This document shows positions 1 to 5,837 of a DNA stretch of 5,968 nucleotides, piece after piece. Position 1 is the stretch's first letter; each line of letters opens with the position of its first letter. The notes below the pieces were generated by a model that saw only the letters and a program-made list of their open reading frames with translations, had not been told where the DNA came from and did not search any database. The translations under genes were made by a program, and so were the position numbers. This DNA comes from Angelakisella sp. (GTDB lineage: Bacteria; Bacillota; Clostridia; Oscillospirales; Ruminococcaceae): contig JAHHTQ010000049.1 of the NCBI GenBank assembly GCA_020024555.1, positions 1 through 5,968 of the forward strand, written 5' to 3'.

Positions 1-82
1 CATAAATGCCAAAAGAGGAAACTTTTTGCAAGAGAAAAAGTTTCTTTGAAATTACCCCTTTTGTGCATATTTTTCTGATAAT
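1..82 (+). repeat. Left arm of hairpin-rich terminal inverted repeat
   Basis: Positions 1-82 match the reverse complement of 5881-5962 without gaps at 73 of 82 positions by my count. Positions 6-49 are identical. The arm contains a strong hairpin: GAAACTTTTT (18-27), loop GCAAGAG (28-34), AAAAAGTTTC (35-44). It begins inside the palindrome that is complete at the other end (5949-5968). No open reading frame or transposase is associated with it. It looks like an interspersed non-coding repeat (MITE-like or REP-like); that class is inferred and the copy number cannot be seen here. Confidence 0.85.
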
Positions 83-101
83 AGGTTTTTTCGACAAACT
101 G

Positions 102-140
102 AGGAGTTGATATTTTTTATCAGCTCCTATATTTTTTATA
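102..140 (+). terminator. Rightward terminator-like hairpin next to left repeat
   Basis: A ten-base-pair stem (102-111 with 119-128, seven-base loop) is followed on the plus strand by TATATTTTTTATA. Stem plus T-tract fits an intrinsic terminator for transcription entering from the left edge. On the minus strand no T-run follows the stem and the wobble becomes an A-C mismatch, so the rightward direction is preferred. No plus-strand gene ends here, so its client would lie outside the window. Confidence 0.5.
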
Positions 141-147
141 TAGATTA

Positions 148-179
148 AGCCTACATTATATGTTTTATAAATGTAGGCT
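148..179 (-). terminator. Probable terminator of the chrA-lipoprotein operon
   Basis: A perfect ten-base-pair inverted repeat (AGCCTACATT / AATGTAGGCT, twelve-base loop) lies about 18 bases beyond the lipoprotein stop codon in the direction of transcription. The tract after it on the minus strand (TTAATCTATAT) is AT-rich but not a clean T-run, so termination may be weak. Position and perfect stem support the call. Confidence 0.5.
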
Positions 180-196
180 CAGTTTATACGTAATAT

Positions 197-1309
197 TTAA
201 AATGGTTTATAGGACTTACGTCCGATTTTGTAAACTTGTTCACGGTAGTTTAGTTCAGTGAATAAAAAGTCATTGTATGGTGGCAGTTCATCATTATCTG
301 ATATTGTTGCATCAATATAATAATACTCACCGTCTATCTGTACTTTATTCCATATATGAGACTCTCCGTTTACTGAACCGGAAACAGTGGTACACTTTAT
401 TTTGGCAAGGTCACAAAGAATTTTTATTGCCTGAGCATAGCCTGTACATGCGGTTTTGCCAATAAAAAATCCACCGTAAGCCGAATTTTGAATATGCTCC
501 TCAAAAGTCATATTATAATTATTTATTTTTGCCTGTAAGTCTTTATCGTATTCCATACTATCCACAACAACACTATGTATGTATTTAATTTGTTCTCTTT
601 GAGTTTTGAGCTTTTTAAAGCTGTCGCTGTTTATAATATTGTTTGCATATTTATATAACTCATCATGACGTTCTTTTAAGTTTTTTGTATCTTTATCAAA
701 TATAATATCTATTACCAGAATATCATTATAAAGTTGTTCCATACTGTGAAATTTAGGCTCTTGCCATAATAAATTATTATTTACGGCAGTTTTCAATATA
801 AATTCAGTGACCATAGATTTATATAGATTATCGGAGATTTTGATAAAAAACGCATATTTTTCGTTGTTAATGTTTTTGGAAAATTCATTGTACAGCTCAA
901 AATCATCTGTTAACGGAGCTTTATTATAAAATTCAAGTTCATCTTCGTTAAACTCAAATTTAAAATCAACAGTTAAGTATTTATTTGTTTGCTGTGTTCG
1001 GTATGTTACTTTTTTGATTAATATATCACTGTATTTATTTTTTCCTTTTACTTCGTCGGCGGCATATTTAAATGGCTTTCTTACAATAAAACCTTGATAT
1101 TGGGAAAAGTTTACGGAAACATTCTTACGTTTATAATAAATAGCATCAAAAAAAATCTTTTGCAGAGTTTCATCATTTAAAGGTATTTCTAATTGATATT
1201 GGTAGGTAGGCGGACATTTTTTGTTATCTGTATTAATTATATTACAAGAAGCAGTAAACAATAACAGTAATATGGTTGTTAATGTAACAGTAATTTTTTT
1301 TAAATGCAA
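197..1309 (-). CDS. Lipoprotein with C-terminal transglutaminase-like domain
   Basis: A predicted exported, membrane-anchored protein of 370 residues. A basic and hydrophobic leader ends in the lipobox FTASC, putting the lipidated cysteine at about residue 22. The C-terminal part has a transglutaminase-like/papain-fold triad: Cys288 in ACTGYAQA, His318 in ESHIWNKV and Asp333 in YYIDAT. Such domains in bacteria act as cysteine proteases or crosslinking enzymes; the substrate is unknown. Residues about 30-250 are polar, rich in Asn, Lys and Tyr, and I recognise no domain there. I place the start at TTG 1309 because GGAGG (1318-1322) lies 8 bases before it; the longer form from TTG 1327 would put that Shine-Dalgarno sequence inside the gene. 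It follows the second chrA gene by 29 bases, so it is probably the last gene of that operon. No active-site residue is missing. Confidence 0.85.
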   Translation of the reverse strand: MHLKKITVTLTTILLLLFTASCNIINTDNKKCPPTYQYQLEIPLNDETLQKIFFDAIYYKRKNVSVNFSQYQGFIVRKPFKYAADEVKGKNKYSDILIKKVTYRTQQTNKYLTVDFKFEFNEDELEFYNKAPLTDDFELYNEFSKNINNEKYAFFIKISDNLYKSMVTEFILKTAVNNNLLWQEPKFHSMEQLYNDILVIDIIFDKDTKNLKERHDELYKYANNIINSDSFKKLKTQREQIKYIHSVVVDSMEYDKDLQAKINNYNMTFEEHIQNSAYGGFFIGKTACTGYAQAIKILCDLAKIKCTTVSGSVNGESHIWNKVQIDGEYYYIDATISDNDELPPYNDFLFTELNYREQVYKIGRKSYKPF

Positions 1310-1338
1310 ACGTCTATCCTCCGACAAAAATTAGATTT

Positions 1339-1911
1339 TTATATTTTTAAAACAACACCTATTACACCGGAAATAATTATCCAAAAAATAGGGTGAAATT
1401 TACTTTTTTTCATAAGCAGATAAAGTATAATTCCAAAGCCAAGTGCTTTTAGGTTGATGATATTCGGTATAAGTGAAATGTCAAAATTCAGTATACATAT
1501 CTGACTTTTAAATAACACAAGTTTTAGGATACCGACGCATGCGACTGCAATAAGCGCTGTTGACGTTGGACGCAGTCCGGTAAGAATACCTTGTATATAT
1601 TTGTTTTCCTTAAATTTATTAAAGACTTTTGCAATGATAAGAATAATAATAATCGATGGTGTAATAAGTCCCAAAGTAGCGATAATTCCGCCGAAAATAC
1701 CGCCTACGTGAAAACCTGTATATGTTGCCATATTTATGCCCATAGCTCCCGGTGTGCTTTCGGAAATCGCTATCATATCAGCAAGCATTTCATGGTTATA
1801 CCACCCTGTACGTATACCTATATCTTCCAAAAAAGGGAGAGTGGCAAGACCGCCGCCAATGGCAAAAAGTCCTGTTAAAAAGAATTCTATATATAATCTT
1901 AAATATATCAT
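1339..1911 (-). CDS. chrA: Chromate transporter family protein, second half-size subunit
   Basis: A 190-residue hydrophobic membrane protein of the ChrA (CHR) family. It has the glycine-rich first-helix motif FAIGGGLATLPFLED (about residues 16-30), then ESTPG (51-55) and ATYTG (62-66), which are family hallmarks, followed by hydrophobic segments to the C-terminus. Its length equals one half of the two-domain ChrA proteins, so it is a short-chain form that works with a partner; the partner is the gene just upstream. The start ATG has AAAGGAG eight bases before it, and only 17 bases separate the two genes, implying cotranscription and probably a heteromeric complex. The family is named for chromate efflux (proton-linked in characterised members), but the physiological substrate of such pairs in anaerobes is not established. 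Family assignment is secure; substrate is not. Confidence 0.88.
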   Translation of the reverse strand: MIYLRLYIEFFLTGLFAIGGGLATLPFLEDIGIRTGWYNHEMLADMIAISESTPGAMGINMATYTGFHVGGIFGGIIATLGLITPSIIIILIIAKVFNKFKENKYIQGILTGLRPTSTALIAVACVGILKLVLFKSQICILNFDISLIPNIINLKALGFGIILYLLMKKSKFHPIFWIIISGVIGVVLKI

Positions 1912-1928
1912 TTTTTTATCTCCTTTAT

Positions 1929-2483
1929 TTATGTGCGTTTATTTTCAAAAAATGTTGCAATTAATCCGACAATGCTTGCGCCGATAATTAATATTATAGG
2001 TGATACATCGAAAAAGATTGACAGTATAAAGACTATAAAGAAGATTACTGCGCCAAAAACATTTTTTACAGAGCTGTCAAAAAGTTTTAATACAGTTTGA
2101 AGAATAAGTACGCCGACACATACGCGTATTCCGTTAAAGGCATATTGCACAGCGGAAATAGAAGTAAAGTTTGAAATAAACTTGCTGATAAGTTCTATTA
2201 TTACGATTGATGGAAATACAAGTCCCAAAGTTGCGAAGATACCGCCGATAACACCGGCTTGTTTTTGTCCGATATAGGTTGCGGTATTAACTGCAATAAT
2301 TCCGGGTGTGCATTGTCCTATCGCATAGTAGTCGATAAGTTCATCGGAGGTTGCCCATTGCTTATTTTCCACAATTTCACGTTGTAATATCGGCATCATA
2401 GCATAGCCTCCGCCAAAGGTAAAAGCGCCTATTTTTGCGAATGTAAAAAACAAATTAAATATAAGCTTAATTTTTTCTGTCAT
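1929..2483 (-). CDS. chrA: Chromate transporter family protein, first half-size subunit
   Basis: A 184-residue membrane protein, the first of two adjacent short ChrA-family genes. Near the N-terminus is the motif KIGAFTFGGGYAMMPILQRE (about residues 17-36), followed by QCTPG (57-61) and NTATYIG (66-72) and then mostly hydrophobic sequence, as expected for one CHR domain. Its partner (1339-1911) shares the same motif order but is diverged, as is usual for paired CHR proteins that form a two-subunit transporter. I prefer ATG 2483 over the in-frame ATG 2498: GAGG (2493-2496) sits nine bases before the former, whereas nothing like a ribosome-binding site precedes the latter. A terminator-like hairpin separates it from upp with no clear promoter in the short gap. 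Transported anion uncertain. Confidence 0.88.
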   Translation of the reverse strand: MTEKIKLIFNLFFTFAKIGAFTFGGGYAMMPILQREIVENKQWATSDELIDYYAIGQCTPGIIAVNTATYIGQKQAGVIGGIFATLGLVFPSIVIIELISKFISNFTSISAVQYAFNGIRVCVGVLILQTVLKLFDSSVKNVFGAVIFFIVFILSIFFDVSPIILIIGASIVGLIATFFENKRT

Positions 2484-2511
2484 AACTAAAATCCTCATAT
2501 TTTCAATAAAT

Positions 2512-2552
2512 AAAAGGCACTGTTCTTTTTAATTTTAAGAAAAGTGCCTTTT
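2512..2552 (-). terminator. Intrinsic terminator after upp (possibly bidirectional)
   Basis: AAAAGGCACT (2512-2521) pairs with AGTGCCTTTT (2543-2552), and the stem continues after one mismatch with TTCTT/AAGAA around an AT-rich loop. Read leftward from upp, the hairpin ends in TTTTATTTATT; read rightward it ends in TTTTTATTATG, so it is nearly symmetric. It lies 20 bases beyond the upp stop codon and 28 bases before the chrA start. Confidence 0.8.
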
Positions 2553-2571
2553 TATTATGTTTTATAATAAA

Positions 2572-3198
2572 TTATTTTGTTCCGAATATACGGTCGCCTG
2601 CATCGCCAAGACCGGGGATAATATATTTGTCTTCATTTAATTTTTCATCAAGAGCGCCACAATATACCTGTACATCTGGGTGCGCTTCTTCAAGCGCTTT
2701 CATACCTTCCGGAGCGGCTATGATACACATAAATTTAATGTTTTTTACGCCACGTTCTTTTATTTGGGTAATAGCGTCTATCGCGCTGCCTCCTGTTGCA
2801 AGCATAGGATCAAGAACGATAACTTCACGTTGAGCTATATCTGATGGCAATTTACAGTAATACTCAATAGGTTGCGCTGTTTCGTGGTCACGATATAAGC
2901 CTATATGACCTACTTTTGCGGCAGGAACAAGAGTAAGCACACCTTCAAGCATACCCATACCGGCGCGAAGAATAGGAACAAATGCAAGTTTTCTGCCCGA
3001 AAGTTCTTTACCGACAGCTTTGCACATAGGTGTTTCTATTTCTTTATCAACCAGTGGCAAATCTCTTGTTGCCTCATAACACATTAAAGTGGCTATTTCT
3101 GATGTCAAAGCACGAAAATCCCTCGAACCTGTGTTTTTATCCCTCAGTATAGTCAATTTGTGTTGAATAAGCGGGTGCTCCATAATAAATGGTTTCAT
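2572..3198 (-). CDS. upp: Uracil phosphoribosyltransferase
   Basis: Converts uracil and PRPP to UMP and pyrophosphate in the cytoplasm, the key step of uracil salvage. The 208-residue length matches the family (about 208-210). The PRPP-binding loop is clear at residues 128-138 (VLDPMLATGGS), and the uracil-binding C-terminal segment at about 192-203 (YIIPGLGDAGDR) is intact, as are the conserved RAGMGM (78-83) and YRDHET (102-107) stretches. The start ATG has GGAGG seven bases upstream. It follows tsaB by 66 bases, a gap that holds a perfect -10 hexamer, so upp may have its own promoter, and it is followed by a good terminator. It is therefore likely a single-gene unit with some read-through from tsaEB. 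The leader is too short for a PyrR-type attenuator. Identification is near certain. Confidence 0.97.
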   Translation of the reverse strand: MKPFIMEHPLIQHKLTILRDKNTGSRDFRALTSEIATLMCYEATRDLPLVDKEIETPMCKAVGKELSGRKLAFVPILRAGMGMLEGVLTLVPAAKVGHIGLYRDHETAQPIEYYCKLPSDIAQREVIVLDPMLATGGSAIDAITQIKERGVKNIKFMCIIAAPEGMKALEEAHPDVQVYCGALDEKLNEDKYIIPGLGDAGDRIFGTK

Positions 3199-3223
3199 AG
3201 TATTTCCTCCAAAAATTTGTTTA

Positions 3224-3252
3224 ATTATATATAAAAAAATAAACTTACAAAA
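3224..3252 (-). promoter_or_regulatory. Candidate upp promoter
   Basis: On the minus strand a perfect TATAAT (3224-3229) stands 26 bases before the upp start codon. The -35 is poor: TTGTAA (3245-3250) has only 15 bases of spacing, and TTTTGT (3247-3252) has 17. A small A-T hairpin (AACTT/AAGTT, about 3240-3257) with a following T-run just upstream could weakly terminate tsaB transcription. Prediction from consensus only. Confidence 0.45.
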
Positions 3253-3264
3253 AAGTTCATACTT

Positions 3265-3969
3265 TCATTTTGTTTTGCGCGCATTAAGTTCTCTTTCTGC
3301 CTGTGGTAGTCGCAGGTATGTCGGTACTATGTCTTTGTATGAAATCGTATTACCTTTTTTAAATTCCTCCGTACCTATCAGCGCAGTAGATGTTGCGTTT
3401 TGAAATCTTAATTTTGCAACAGGTATTTTAACTTCAATATTTTTATTTTTCAGGTATTCATAAGCTACGTTCAGTCCGTCGCCAGCAACATAAACCGTAG
3501 TATCTTTGTGGTTTTGCAAAAGTTCGCACAATTCGTCAAGCGACATAGCGCTATCTTCTGTAAGCCTTGTTATATTGTCGTCTTCAAGTTTAAACAGCGC
3601 TGTATAAACTTGATTGCATCTTGCGTCCATAGTGACAGCCACTATACCGTTAAAGCCTTTTAGGTTATAGGCAATGCTTTCAAGTGTGGAAACAGATATA
3701 CACGGAATATTTTTTCCCATAGCCATTCCTTTTACTGCCGCCAAAGCTATACGAAGTCCTGTAAAAGAACCCGGCCCTGTGGTTACGGCAATGGCATCTA
3801 TATCGCCAAGGGTTACACCAACGGTTTTTAACAGTTCTTCCGTTATTGGCATAAGTGTTTGACTGTGAGTTTTTCCTGTATGGAGATAGTACTCACCCAA
3901 AATTATATCATCTTGACAAAGAGCCACTGAGGCGCTGATTGCAGACGCTTCAATCCCCAATATTTTCAA
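3265..3969 (-). CDS. tsaB: tRNA t6A biosynthesis protein TsaB
   Basis: TsaB (YeaZ) is an ASKHA-fold partner of TsaD that, with TsaE, transfers the threonylcarbamoyl group to A37 of ANN-decoding tRNAs. It carries the signature GPGSFTGLRIA (about residues 65-75), the conserved His-Ser (35-36) and a typical C-terminal YLRLPQAER segment. At 234 residues it has the usual length. I set the start at TTG 3969: GGGAG lies eight bases before it, and the protein then begins MKILGIEAS, the normal family N-terminus. An ATG nine bases upstream (3978) directly abuts the GGGAG and would leave no spacing. It overlaps the end of tsaE by 20 bases, so the two are translationally linked. The rimI gene often found next is absent; upp follows instead. 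Confidence 0.95.
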   Translation of the reverse strand: MKILGIEASAISASVALCQDDIILGEYYLHTGKTHSQTLMPITEELLKTVGVTLGDIDAIAVTTGPGSFTGLRIALAAVKGMAMGKNIPCISVSTLESIAYNLKGFNGIVAVTMDARCNQVYTALFKLEDDNITRLTEDSAMSLDELCELLQNHKDTTVYVAGDGLNVAYEYLKNKNIEVKIPVAKLRFQNATSTALIGTEEFKKGNTISYKDIVPTYLRLPQAERELNARKTK

Positions 3970-4387
3970 ATCTCTCATCTCCCAGTACAGTTATTGTTCG
4001 GCTATCGCCTTCGTTTATTTGTATATCTATTGTTATATGGTTTTTTGGTAGTGTTTCTTCTATATTTTCACTCCACTCAATGGCAAGTACCCTGCCTGTA
4101 TCCAAATAATCAAAAAAACCTGTTGAATAAAGCTCATCAAGTGTGTTGATACGGTACATATCAAAATGGCAAAGGGGAATGTCGCCTTCATATTCATACA
4201 CAAGCGCAAATGTTGGACTGGATACCCATACATCAAGACCCATACCTTTTGCAAGTCCTATTGTAAATGTTGTTTTGCCGGCGCCCATACTGCCTTTATA
4301 TGCAATTATATCATTCGGTTTTAAAAGTTTACCGATTTTTTCCGCAAACTTTATAGTTTCTTCGGCATTCTTTGTGGTATATGTCAA
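3950..4387 (-). CDS. tsaE: tRNA t6A biosynthesis ATPase TsaE
   Basis: TsaE (YjeE/YdiB) is the small P-loop ATPase that drives turnover of the TsaB-TsaD complex in t6A37 formation. Visible motifs are Walker A GSMGAGKTT (residues 32-40), the switch-like SSPTFALVYEY (56-66), HFDMYR (74-79) and the Trp motif IEWSE (103-107). The second residue of the P-loop is Ser where the family usually has an acidic residue; the Lys and Thr are intact. I start it at TTG 4387 (145 residues, normal length) because AAAGGGGGT lies eight bases upstream. A GTG at 4438 would add 17 residues with no family match and sits at or before the predicted transcription start. It is first in the leftward unit and overlaps tsaB by 20 bases. 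Confidence 0.94.
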   Translation of the reverse strand: MTYTTKNAEETIKFAEKIGKLLKPNDIIAYKGSMGAGKTTFTIGLAKGMGLDVWVSSPTFALVYEYEGDIPLCHFDMYRINTLDELYSTGFFDYLDTGRVLAIEWSENIEETLPKNHITIDIQINEGDSRTITVLGDERFENIGD

Positions 4388-4440
4388 TGGTTGTACCCCC
4401 TTTATATAAAATTTTTCAGATAAAAAAATTCCTAACACTT

Positions 4441-4469
4441 ATAATAACATAAAAATATGTATTTTACAA
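4441..4469 (-). promoter_or_regulatory. Candidate tsaE-tsaB promoter
   Basis: On the minus strand TTGTAA (4464-4469) and TATTAT (4441-4446) are separated by exactly 17 bases. They match the sigma-A consensus hexamers at 4 of 6 and 5 of 6 positions. The start site would fall near 4434, giving a leader of about 47 bases that contains AAAGGGGGT before TTG 4387. Confidence 0.6.
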
Positions 4470-4494
4470 TAAATATATAAATATAAATAAATTT

Positions 4495-4524
4495 TTGATA
4501 TTAACAGTGGTGTGGTGATATAAA
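4495..4524 (+). promoter_or_regulatory. Candidate symporter promoter with extended -10
   Basis: TTGATA (4495-4500) and TATAAA (4519-4524) are 18 bases apart, and TGA just before the -10 forms an extended -10 motif. Transcription would start near 4531, compatible with translation from ATG 4572. The same bases hold GGTGAT (4514-4519), which could be a ribosome-binding site for an ATA start at 4524. The two readings exclude each other. The rest of the divergent region (4388-4571) is very AT-rich with no other clear element. Confidence 0.4.
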
Positions 4525-4571
4525 TAGAAAAGTTTTTAACTTTTATTAATACATATCTTTGGGGAAAAGTA

Positions 4572-5837
4572 ATGGTGGTTTTGCTTACTTTTGTCGGAAT
4601 ATATTATACGGTTAAATTGGGCTTTATACAAATAAAAAAACTGCCGTTTGCTGTTAAAACTGTATTTTGTCCACAGAAAAATAAAAACAGCAATAACAAT
4701 TTAACTCCGTTTGAGGCTCTGTCCACTGCTCTTGGCGGAACAATGGGTACGGGAAATATTGTAGGTGTAGGCACAGCTATCGTAATAGGAGGCGCAGGAA
4801 CTGTATTTTGGATGTGGATAAGCGCATTTTTGGGTATGGTTATTAAGTATGTTGAGGTATATCTTGCGGTATACTATAAACAGCAAAACAGCCGAAAAGT
4901 AGTCAGCGGCGGACCTATGTACTATATTGAAAAAGGACTTGGCAGAAATTACAGGGGGCTTGCCGTAATATTTGCAATAGGTACGGTTATTTCTTCGTTT
5001 GGCATAGGAAATATTACGCAGGTGAATGCTGTAACAACACAAATAGAGTCAGGTTATAGTATCAGCCCGATAGTAACCGCTTTATTTTTGTTTGTCCCGG
5101 TATGCTTGGTGTGTATAGCCGATTATACAAGCACAGGAACATTTACGGCAAAACTTGTGCCACTTATGACATTTATATATATAATAATGTGCGGAATAGT
5201 TCTCTTTAAGAATATAAGCTTATTGCCACAGGCTTTTTATGATATTTTTACACAGGCTTTTTCATTCAAAAGCACAGTCGGCGGTGTTATTGGGTATAGT
5301 TTTTCAAGGGCAGTGAGACTGGGTTTTTCCCGCGGTATTTTTTCTAATGAGGCGGGAATGGGTTCAAGTCCTATTGCGCATGGCTCATCAAACGGCAGCA
5401 CTCCGCATATACAAGGTCTATATGGTATTTTTGAAGTATTTGCCGACACAATAGTTATGTGCACGGTAACAGCGCTTGTTGTGCTTACTTGCAGTGACAA
5501 GGGTGGCTTACAAAATGCGGAAATGCCTGTAACTTTTGCTATGTCGCAAGTTTTCGGTGATAAAATATCTGTGTTTTTACTGTCTGTTTGTATTGTTGTA
5601 TTTGCATATACAAGTATACTCGGGTGGTGTTTTTATGGTTGCAAGTGTTGCGAGTATCTTTTTGGTGAGGGAAAAACGCTGATTTATAAAACCATATTTT
5701 GCATATTCATAGTTATCGGCGCTTTTTTTGATATGTCTTTTGTATGGAATTTATCCGATATATTAAATTTATTTATGGCAGTACCAAATTTAATAGCCAT
5801 TACATTATTACGTAAAAAAATAAAAAAACAGGACTGA
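4572..5837 (+). CDS. Sodium:alanine/glycine symporter, AGCS family
   Basis: An inner-membrane carrier that imports alanine or glycine with sodium (AlsT/YaaJ/DagA family). Family features include a first-helix region ending KLGFIQ (about 15-20), GTMGTGNIVGVGTA (56-69), GGAGTVFWMW (73-82), GGPMYYIEKGLG (113-124) and the signature FSNEAGMGSSPIAH (257-270). About ten hydrophobic segments follow the expected pattern, and the C-terminus NLFMAVPNLIAI (399-410) is typical. From ATG 4572 it has 421 residues, with GGGG (4561-4564) seven bases upstream as a partial ribosome-binding site. However, 16 more in-frame codons upstream (from ATA 4524) encode EKFLTFINTYLWGKV, which resembles the usual family N-terminus, so the first helix is probably truncated in this form. 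The gene stands alone, divergent from tsaE. Substrate choice between Ala and Gly is not determinable by eye. Confidence 0.93.
   Translation: MVVLLTFVGIYYTVKLGFIQIKKLPFAVKTVFCPQKNKNSNNNLTPFEALSTALGGTMGTGNIVGVGTAIVIGGAGTVFWMWISAFLGMVIKYVEVYLAVYYKQQNSRKVVSGGPMYYIEKGLGRNYRGLAVIFAIGTVISSFGIGNITQVNAVTTQIESGYSISPIVTALFLFVPVCLVCIADYTSTGTFTAKLVPLMTFIYIIMCGIVLFKNISLLPQAFYDIFTQAFSFKSTVGGVIGYSFSRAVRLGFSRGIFSNEAGMGSSPIAHGSSNGSTPHIQGLYGIFEVFADTIVMCTVTALVVLTCSDKGGLQNAEMPVTFAMSQVFGDKISVFLLSVCIVVFAYTSILGWCFYGCKCCEYLFGEGKTLIYKTIFCIFIVIGAFFDMSFVWNLSDILNLFMAVPNLIAITLLRKKIKKQD

Larger units (their letters stand above)
96..185. other. Nested hairpin block (possible three-way junction)
   Basis: Three complementary pairs nest here. 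AAACTGAG (96-103) pairs with CTCAGTTT (178-185). AGGAGTTGAT (102-111) pairs with ATCAGCTCCT (119-128, one G-U wobble on the plus-strand RNA). AGCCTACATT (148-157) pairs perfectly with AATGTAGGCT (170-179). The outer pair overlaps each inner stem by two bases, so the whole could fold as a branched structure. It lies between the left repeat and the stop codon of the lipoprotein gene. The simplest reading is two facing terminators; a structured RNA element is possible but unproven. Confidence 0.55.

Noticed and set aside
277..465. Small plus-strand open frame opposite the transglutaminase domain
   Set aside because: It lies fully antisense to the catalytic Cys/His/Asp region, and no family is recognisable.
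1591..1987. Three overlapping plus-strand open frames opposite the second chrA gene
   Set aside because: They overlap each other and lie largely antisense to conserved ChrA motifs; only the opposite-strand protein matches a known family.
1339..2483. Single ChrA gene split by a frameshift
   Set aside because: Each half has its own ribosome-binding site, start codon and full CHR motif set, with a 17-base spacer. This is the normal two-gene short-chain arrangement.
3199..3264. PyrR-type attenuator or riboswitch in the upp leader
   Set aside because: The gap is only 66 bases, almost entirely A and T, and contains no antiterminator/terminator pair beyond a five-base-pair A-T-rich stem.
4388..4438. 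N-terminal extension of TsaE from GTG 4438
   Set aside because: The extra 17 residues do not fit the family, AAAGGGGGT is placed for TTG 4387, and the predicted promoter would start transcription just downstream of the GTG.
4701..5042. 113-codon minus-strand open frame inside the symporter gene
   Set aside because: It is a shadow frame of a clearly conserved membrane protein, has no recognisable domain and low-complexity Cys/Tyr/Ser/His content typical of antisense translation.
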